A DNA stretch of 36,612 nucleotides from positions 1-36,612 of the forward strand of contig JAEXXM010000060.1 of the NCBI GenBank assembly GCA_023405815.1. Direction: 5' to 3'. Positions within the stretch are counted from its first letter, which is position 1. Each line of letters begins with the position of its first letter. Both the position numbers and the translations under genes were made by a program. Of the stretch, positions 31,515 to 36,612 are shown in pieces. The notes beneath the pieces are model-generated. The model was not told the origin of the DNA, did not search any database, and saw nothing but the letters and a program-made list of their open reading frames with translations. This DNA comes from Pseudomonadota bacterium. Its GTDB lineage: Bacteria > Pseudomonadota > Alphaproteobacteria > Rhizobiales > Hyphomicrobiaceae.

Positions 31515-32098
31515 CAGACCAGCACCTTGGGCAGAAAGGCAATGCCGTATCCAACGGCGGAGATGCAGGCCAGCAGCAACGCAGCCCGCAGCAGTTTCGC
31601 GTCGCTTAACGTCCAAGCCATGCCGCCGCCCCACAGGATCGGCACCAGAAGTCCGCCGACGACAACCCGATCATGCGTTTCAAGCGGCATCGCAACGGCA
31701 AATGCGACGCCGACCCCAATGGCAGCGATCCCGGCGAGGACGATTGACAACAACGCCTTGGCAGCAGCACGCCCCCAGTTCGTCGGCCGCTCCTCGGGCT
31801 CGAGTGCTGCATCGCGCAACCTCAGTGCCTTGCGCTCCCGCACTTCCCGCCCGAGGCCAATGATGGCGTAAGCGATGAGACCAAGCGCGATCAGCGCATA
31901 AGCGGTGCCGACCTCCGTTCCCCATGCGTGAAAGAACGCCCAGAACCCGGCCGCGATGAGTACCCACCCGCCGGCGAGAGACGGCAGATTGCGCGGCCTC
32001 TTTCCGAGCCACGATGCCCGCAACAAAGCAACGCCGCCTGCCAACAGCACAAGGCCCGCTGCGGTCGCAAGCGGGATGAAGACACCGATCTGATCCAA
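31514..32098 (-). CDS. Multi-span membrane protein between TonB receptor and PepSY genes
   Basis: A 194-residue protein with about six hydrophobic segments: FIPLATAAGLVLLAGGVALL, GGWVLIAAGFWAFFHAW, AYALIALGLIAYAIIGL, LLSIVLAGIAAIGVGVAFAVA, VVVGGLLVPILWGGGMAW and LLRAALLLACISAVGYGIAFL. A charged cytoplasmic loop (REVRERKALRLRDAALEPEERP) divides it. I do not recognise a family. The position, 58 bases after the receptor stop and overlapping the PepSY gene by TGATG, argues for a part in the same iron-uptake unit. The start is TTG at 32098 with GGGAGAG about 10 bases upstream. An open frame further upstream enters the receptor gene and has no hydrophobic character. Confidence 0.72.
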   Translation of the reverse strand: MDQIGVFIPLATAAGLVLLAGGVALLRASWLGKRPRNLPSLAGGWVLIAAGFWAFFHAWGTEVGTAYALIALGLIAYAIIGLGREVRERKALRLRDAALEPEERPTNWGRAAAKALLSIVLAGIAAIGVGVAFAVAMPLETHDRVVVGGLLVPILWGGGMAWTLSDAKLLRAALLLACISAVGYGIAFLPKVLV

Positions 32099-32156
32099 TG
32101 TGTCGTATCTCTCCCAAAGGGAAGATCCGGAGCAGATCGCCGCCCCGGATCGCTCG

Positions 32157-34613
32157 TCAGAACTTGTAGGTGAACCCGGATATGATCGTGCGCGCCTGTC
32201 CCACGCCACAGTCGCCGCGATAGGCCGAGCAGGTCGTGACGTAATACTCGTCCTCGAGGTTCTGCGCCGTGAGCTGCCAACGCCAATCCGGCGTCTCGTA
32301 CGAGACCATAGCGTCGAAGAGCGTGTAGGAAGGCGTTATCACGTTGAGCTCGGCGCCCGTCGCTATATCTTTTCCGATGCTAACGGTCGAGCCGACGTAG
32401 CGAACACCTCCGCCGAGGGACAATCCATTGAGGGCGCCGCTATGGAATGTGTAGATGGCCCACAGTGATGCAAGATGCTTGGGTATCCATTCAACCTGCT
32501 TGCCAACCATGTAATCCGAAATGCCGGAAGCGAGGGGATAGAGCTCCGGGTACTTCTCGTAGGTGGCATCGGTGTAGGAGTAGGCGGCGATCACCTTCAT
32601 CTCACGCGTCAGTGCGCCGACTGCCTCGATCTCGAACCCCTTCACCTTCACGTCCGCGCCCTGCACGGCATCGAAAAGGACATCGGGCTGCACGATGCGG
32701 TTCCTGTCGTTGAGCTGGTACAGTGCGGCGCTGACCATGAACGGCAGTTTGTCCGGCTGGTACTTGAGGCCCACCTCGACCTGCTCGCCTTCCAGCGGAC
32801 CGGCCGGCTTCAGGGTTTCGCCGAGCACGGTCGAACGGATGCTGTTGCCGACAGGCTGCCCGGGTTGCGGCGAAAACGACGTCGAGTAGCTGATGTAGGG
32901 GGTCAGCCCGAGGTTGGACTCGTACATGAGCGCGGCGCGGCCGGTTGTGGCCGTTTCGGTCTCGTCCGGCGAGCCTTCCTGCTCCATCGTCAACCAATCC
33001 TGGCGCATGCCCAACACCGCGATCCACGACCCCCATTTGATCTGGTCCTGGATGTAAAGGCCCGACTGCTTCTGCACCTCCTCCGGCCGCCAGTAGAGCG
33101 GGACGGCACCCTTCGGAATCATCGAGAAATCGAACGCGTAGTAGAACGAGCTCTTCCCATACTGCGGATTGTAGATGTCGAAGACCGGCTGTCCGTAGGG
33201 CGAGATGTTGTCGAGCAATGTGCCAGCGGTCAGCTGATCGGTCTCATACCTCATGTAGTCGAAGCCGCCGATCAGCTTGTGCCCTGCATCGCCGGTCATG
33301 AACGTGCCAGCGACGTTGGTGTCGGAATTGAAAACCTCGGTTTCACTGAACTGCTTCGTATAGGCGCGGGCAATCTGCGTCTGATCGGCATCGAGGAAGG
33401 GCGCCGTGGAGATGGGAAGCCCCAGGAAGCCGAGGCGCGCCGGCGTCAGCACAACCGCGTAGTGCGACTCATAGGAGTTCTCCGTGTGCGTATAGCGCGA
33501 GGCATGATGCATCTTGATGCCCTCAGCGAGCTTGTGATCGATGAATACCGTGCCCGACTGCGATTCAGTATCGTAGAAGTCGGTCGGCTCGCCGGTGAAG
33601 GTCGAGCGCGGAACGATTTGTCCGTTGACGTTCGGGGTCAGTGTGCCGATCTGCGGCAGGAACTGCTGCGTCGAGCCGCTGTGGTCGTCGCGGAAATTGC
33701 CGAGCAGCGTGATGCTCGTGTCATTCGTCGGCCTGTACGTGAGCGACGGCGCCAGCATCAACCGGTCGTTCTCCACGTAGTCGACCTGAGTATCGGCATC
33801 GCGCCCGAGGCCTACGACGCGGTAGAGCCACTTGCCGTCGCTCGTGAGGGCGCCGGTTGAATCGAACTTCACTTGCTTGAAATCGAACGAGCCGTATTCG
33901 AGCGTGATCTCGTTGTAGGCGATGTCCGACGGCAGCTTGGATACGGTGTTTATGATGCCGCCTACTGGTGCCTGGCCATAGAGCATCGAGGACGGGCCAC
34001 GCAGAACCTCTACGCGCTGCAGCGAATATGGCTCGATCGCAGAAGTGTTGACGAAGTAGCCGTAATTGGTGCGCAGTCCATCGACGTAATAGGCCGCCTC
34101 GGTCCCGCGGATGAGCGAGAAGTCTCCACGGCTGTCGTAGCCGAAGCCGTCGGCAACCACGCCCGGTACGTAGCGGATCGATTCCTGCAGGTTCTGCACG
34201 CCCTGGTCGCGCATCTGCTCGGCGCCGATGACGGAGATCGATTGCGGCGTCTCCTTCAGCGGCGTGTCGGTCTTGGTGCCCGTCTCCGAGTTCTGCGCGA
34301 CATAGTTCTCGACCGGCCCCGTCGCCGTGCCGGGTGCTCCGCGATAGTTCTTGGCCGGCTCGGCCTTCTGTTTCTGCGCTGACGGAGTTCCAGTCGCCGA
34401 GGACTGGTTCTTCACTGCCTTCTTCTTTGCGGCGCTCTTCTTCGGCTGGGTCGTGGCTTCGACCGTCACTGCGGGGAGCGGCGTCACCGCCGGCGCATTG
34501 GTGCCCGGCTCGGATACTATCGCAGCAGGCCCGGCCGACTGCGCCCAGCCTACCGAAGAGACAAAACATCCCCCTGCCGCCAAAATGGCAGCAGCACACA
34601 AACGCATACGCAC
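32157..34613 (-). CDS. TonB-dependent siderophore receptor
   Basis: An 818-residue outer-membrane receptor for ferric siderophores. A signal peptide (CAAAILAAGGCFVSSVGWAQ) precedes a Lys/Ala/Gln-rich stretch (about 55-95) common in Hyphomicrobiales receptors. The plug domain shows KETPQSISVIGAEQM, QESIRYVPGVVADGFG, FSLIRGTEAAYYVDGLR and VEVLRGPSSMLYGQAPVGGIINTVSK, the FhuA/FpvA-type signature. The 22-strand barrel follows and ends with GFTYKF, the terminal Phe of outer-membrane proteins. The stretch VTVEATTQ (about 49-56) may be the TonB box. It heads a leftward unit with a multi-TM protein and a PepSY protein. The GTG at 34613 has GGGGG 6 bases upstream; ATG 34607 is the alternative. The siderophore is not predictable. 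Confidence 0.93.
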   Translation of the reverse strand: MRMRLCAAAILAAGGCFVSSVGWAQSAGPAAIVSEPGTNAPAVTPLPAVTVEATTQPKKSAAKKKAVKNQSSATGTPSAQKQKAEPAKNYRGAPGTATGPVENYVAQNSETGTKTDTPLKETPQSISVIGAEQMRDQGVQNLQESIRYVPGVVADGFGYDSRGDFSLIRGTEAAYYVDGLRTNYGYFVNTSAIEPYSLQRVEVLRGPSSMLYGQAPVGGIINTVSKLPSDIAYNEITLEYGSFDFKQVKFDSTGALTSDGKWLYRVVGLGRDADTQVDYVENDRLMLAPSLTYRPTNDTSITLLGNFRDDHSGSTQQFLPQIGTLTPNVNGQIVPRSTFTGEPTDFYDTESQSGTVFIDHKLAEGIKMHHASRYTHTENSYESHYAVVLTPARLGFLGLPISTAPFLDADQTQIARAYTKQFSETEVFNSDTNVAGTFMTGDAGHKLIGGFDYMRYETDQLTAGTLLDNISPYGQPVFDIYNPQYGKSSFYYAFDFSMIPKGAVPLYWRPEEVQKQSGLYIQDQIKWGSWIAVLGMRQDWLTMEQEGSPDETETATTGRAALMYESNLGLTPYISYSTSFSPQPGQPVGNSIRSTVLGETLKPAGPLEGEQVEVGLKYQPDKLPFMVSAALYQLNDRNRIVQPDVLFDAVQGADVKVKGFEIEAVGALTREMKVIAAYSYTDATYEKYPELYPLASGISDYMVGKQVEWIPKHLASLWAIYTFHSGALNGLSLGGGVRYVGSTVSIGKDIATGAELNVITPSYTLFDAMVSYETPDWRWQLTAQNLEDEYYVTTCSAYRGDCGVGQARTIISGFTYKF

Positions 34614-34991
34614 GTGAAGCCCCCGGCGTCGACGAAATACAGACAGACACCGCAGTCGCGCGACGGCAACGACCGCTCAGCGCAACTCTAAGTGTAGGCC
34701 GCGCATATGTCTACTTTTATCGTAAAGATTCTATATTGCCCGTACACGAACCAACCGATCCCCCCACACGCGCGTGGCTTGCACTGTCCTCCATGCCCTG
34801 TGATCGAGCCAACCTGGACCTCAGCCCTCGTCTGCTTTGTGCCGCCCATTCGGCAAGCAGCACCGAACGGGCCGCGACCGACCTAAGCCGCCGATTTCCC
34901 GCAAGAAACCCGTTCTGCACTTAAGCTCTTGCTTCTCCCTTGATACGGATATTATAACATCCATCGCAACGGACCCTAAGGAGGCCACGTC
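34614..34991. other. Divergent intergenic region (TonB receptor / COG0523 GTPase)
   Basis: These 378 bases hold no gene I can support. An AT-rich patch at about 34704-34740 could carry the receptor promoter. I see no clear Fur, Irr (TTTAGAA-type) or RirA site in it. The right end holds the Zur-like palindrome and the strong ribosome site of the GTPase gene. Confidence 0.5.
34947..34962. promoter_or_regulatory. Zur-like palindrome upstream of the COG0523 GTPase
   Basis: GGATATTATAACATCC is a 16-base palindrome with one mismatched pair. It contains TATAACA, the half-site of the TGTTATA...TATAACA operators bound by the zinc repressor Zur in proteobacteria. It lies 29 bases before the GTPase ATG, where a repressor would block transcription. 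COG0523 genes are often Zur-controlled, which supports the call. No zur gene is in the window. Confidence 0.5.
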
Positions 34992-36251
34992 ATGGATGCT
35001 GATCTTGCCGCGCACCTTTCCAACGCCGCGCCACAGCCCGACACGCGTCTTCCCGTGACGGTCCTCTCCGGCTTCCTCGGTGCCGGCAAGACGACGCTGC
35101 TCAACCACGTCCTCAACAATCGCGAGGGCCGCAAGGTCGCGGTGATCGTCAACGACATGAGCGAGGTGAACATCGACGCCGACCTCGTCATGGGCGGGGG
35201 CGCAAACCTGTCGCGCACCGAGGAGACGCTTGTTGAGATGTCGAACGGCTGCATCTGCTGCACGCTGCGCGACGACCTCCTGAAGGAGGTCGAGCGCCTA
35301 GCCAAGGACGGCCGCTACGACTACCTGCTCATCGAATCGACCGGCATTGCCGAGCCGCTCCCCGTAGCCGCAACGTTCGAGTTCCGCGACGAGGACGGCA
35401 AGAGCCTGTCCGACCTCGCCCGCCTCGACACCATGGTGACGGTGGTCGACGCCGCCAACCTGCTTCGTGACTATTCGTCCTTTGACTTCCTCAAGGACCG
35501 CGGCGAGATCGCCGGCGATGGCGACGAGCGCTCGCTCGTCGGTCTCCTCGTCGAGCAGATCGAGTTTGCCGATGTCGTCGTCCTCAACAAGACGGACATC
35601 GCCAAGCCGCACGAACTCGAGCTCGCCAAGTCGATCATCCGCGCCCTCAACGCCGACGCACGCATCATCCAGACCGACCATGGGAGAATCGCACTCGCCG
35701 ACATCCTCGACACCGGGCTCTTCTCTTTCGACGCCGCGCATCGGCATCCGACCTGGTTCAAGGAGCTGAACGGCTTCAAGGACCACCAGCCGGAGACCGA
35801 GGAATACGGCATCTCCAGCTTCGTCTACCGCGCGCGCGGACCCTTCGAGCCGGCAAAGCTGCACGCCTTCTTCGGCAAGTCCTGGCCGGGCGTCGTGCGG
35901 GCGAAAGGCTTCTTCTGGCTCGCGACCCGCCCGGCGTTTGTCGGCGAGCTGTCGCAGGCGGGCCCGCTCGTGCGCACCGAGGCCATGGGCTACTGGTGGG
36001 CAGCCGTGCCGAAGAAGAATTGGCCAGATGATGAAAGTCTTCTCGCGCGCATCAACTCCGGTTGGCATCGCCAATGGGGCGACCGGCGACAAGAGCTCGT
36101 GTTCATCGGCACCAAGGAGATGGACAAGGAGAAGATCAAGGCGGAGCTCGACGCCTGCCTTCTCGAGCTGCCCAAGGATGGCACCATCGATTCTAGGGTC
36201 TGGGCGCGCCTCGACGATCCGTTCCCGCTCTGGCACCGAGACGCCGCGTGA
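34992..36251 (+). CDS. COG0523 (CobW/ZigA-type) metal GTPase
   Basis: A 419-residue G3E-family P-loop GTPase. Walker A is GFLGAGKTT (27-35). The metal-binding GCICC (Cys87, Cys89, Cys90) of COG0523 proteins follows, then IESTGIAEP and the base-specifying NKTD. The C-terminal CobW_C domain (about 260-410) includes YGISSFVYRARGPFEP and RQELVFIG. Family members act as zinc or other metal insertases under metal shortage; ZigA-type proteins of about 400 residues are zinc-responsive. The Zur-like site upstream favours zinc, while the cobalamin CobW role is unlikely because no cob genes adjoin it. ATG 34992 has TAAGGAGG 7 bases upstream, one of the strongest ribosome sites in the window. Confidence 0.9.
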   Translation: MDADLAAHLSNAAPQPDTRLPVTVLSGFLGAGKTTLLNHVLNNREGRKVAVIVNDMSEVNIDADLVMGGGANLSRTEETLVEMSNGCICCTLRDDLLKEVERLAKDGRYDYLLIESTGIAEPLPVAATFEFRDEDGKSLSDLARLDTMVTVVDAANLLRDYSSFDFLKDRGEIAGDGDERSLVGLLVEQIEFADVVVLNKTDIAKPHELELAKSIIRALNADARIIQTDHGRIALADILDTGLFSFDAAHRHPTWFKELNGFKDHQPETEEYGISSFVYRARGPFEPAKLHAFFGKSWPGVVRAKGFFWLATRPAFVGELSQAGPLVRTEAMGYWWAAVPKKNWPDDESLLARINSGWHRQWGDRRQELVFIGTKEMDKEKIKAELDACLLELPKDGTIDSRVWARLDDPFPLWHRDAA

Positions 36252-36358
36252 GCATGAGCCCATTGTTCAAGCGCCGCATCTTCCTCGCTGATGCCGCAGG
36301 CGCAGAGGCCTTTGCGGGCATCGGATTTGCCCGCGTGCGGTCGTGGCCAACCTGCAAT

Positions 36359-36612
36359 CTACTGGCTACCGCCCCTCGGCATGCTGACGCCGGCAGCGCC
36401 GACCTGCCGCGACCGCCAGGCCGGGGCACGGCGCGCCTGTCGCTTCTTCAGCCAGATGACGATACCGGTCGCCGACAGGATCGCGACCACGATTCCCAGC
36501 ACTGAAAGGACGATGCGGCCGGGGATTCCTGCGATGCGGCCGGAATGCAGCGGGAATTGCAGCTGCATGAACACGTCGGCCGCCGTGCCCTCCCAGGGCA
36601 CGCGGCCGCCGA
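36359..36612 (-). CDS. PepSY-associated TM protein, C-terminal part (cut by window edge)
   Basis: The frame is open to the right edge and ends at 36359, giving the last 83 or so residues of a longer protein. Visible are FMQLQFPLHSGRIAGIPGRI, the conserved H-S/H-G element before the last helix, and VLSVLGIVVAILSATGIVIWL followed by the basic KKRQARR stop-transfer. This is the typical end of PepSY-associated membrane proteins. It is a second such protein in the window, on the same strand as the first and beyond the GTPase gene. The 5' end lies outside the window. Confidence 0.8.
   Translation of the reverse strand, partial: GGRVPWEGTAADVFMQLQFPLHSGRIAGIPGRIVLSVLGIVVAILSATGIVIWLKKRQARRAPAWRSRQVGAAGVSMPRGGSQ

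Noticed and set aside
36248..36505. 85-codon plus-strand frame after the GTPase gene
   Set aside because: It runs antisense to the PepSY C-terminus, which has clear membrane-helix content, and shows no features of its own.
1..36612. CRISPR arrays, insertion sequences, prophage or integrase genes
   Set aside because: No spaced direct repeats, transposase motifs, attachment-site duplications or phage proteins were seen; the two tRNA genes have no neighbouring integrase or duplicated 3' ends.

Overview
The window is GC-rich chromosomal DNA that reads as an alphaproteobacterium, most likely order Hyphomicrobiales. The evidence is the gene order PCMT-like methyltransferase / tolC / popZ (DUF2497) / valS, a PopZ homologue, a short [2Fe-2S]-type IlvD, a TonB receptor with a Lys/Ala-rich N-terminal insert, and very strong third-position GC that produces long antisense shadow ORFs. 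No insertion sequence, prophage, integrase or CRISPR array is visible. Two tRNA genes (Cys-GCA, Asn-GTT) are present. The genus is inference only.

Layout. 1-5575: xthA, two exported TPR/Sel1-type proteins, a small secreted protein and ilvD. 5922-12749: a housekeeping block read leftward (PCMT-like, tolC, popZ, valS). 12946-15613: tRNA-Cys, cobQ (with a possible 18-codon leader ORF), a membrane-anchored SNase-like nuclease and tRNA-Asn. 15790-24551: an envelope-oriented region with a DUF1772-like membrane protein, a patatin-like lipoprotein, two small exported proteins, a lipoprotein, a 50-residue membrane protein, an OmpR/CpxR-type two-component pair, a GT2-GtrA fusion and a GT39/ArnT-like transferase. 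24629-29929: MarC, a PuuD-like amidotransferase, a GlnT/GMAS-type gamma-glutamyl ligase, a TetR regulator and a bicupin oxalate decarboxylase. 29949-36612: a TonB siderophore receptor with a multi-TM protein and a PepSY permease-like protein, a COG0523 zinc GTPase, and the tail of a second PepSY protein.

The most interesting part is 16250-24551. The gap between the two-component operon and the divergent small-protein/lipoprotein operon holds one perfect GTAAA-N5-GTAAA repeat (19644-19658, minus orientation) and one near-perfect copy (19578-19592). The adjacent response regulator is CpxR-like. A variant with the identical spacer (GCAAA-GTTTT-GCAAA, 18836-18850) lies upstream of the small exported proteins, and a partial copy (17631-17645) lies upstream of the patatin lipoprotein. 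I propose that these genes form a local envelope-stress regulon, possibly including the downstream glycolipid-modification enzymes. One member, the 50-aa membrane protein at 19348-19500, starts with TTG and is too short to be called by common length cut-offs. One of its exported proteins is a distant relative of the secreted protein at 2272-2694.

Other regulatory signals are a perfect 20-bp AT-rich palindrome between the divergent TetR and GlnT-like genes, and a Zur-like near-palindrome 29 bases before the COG0523 GTPase. Identifications come from reading the protein sequences; no database search was run.
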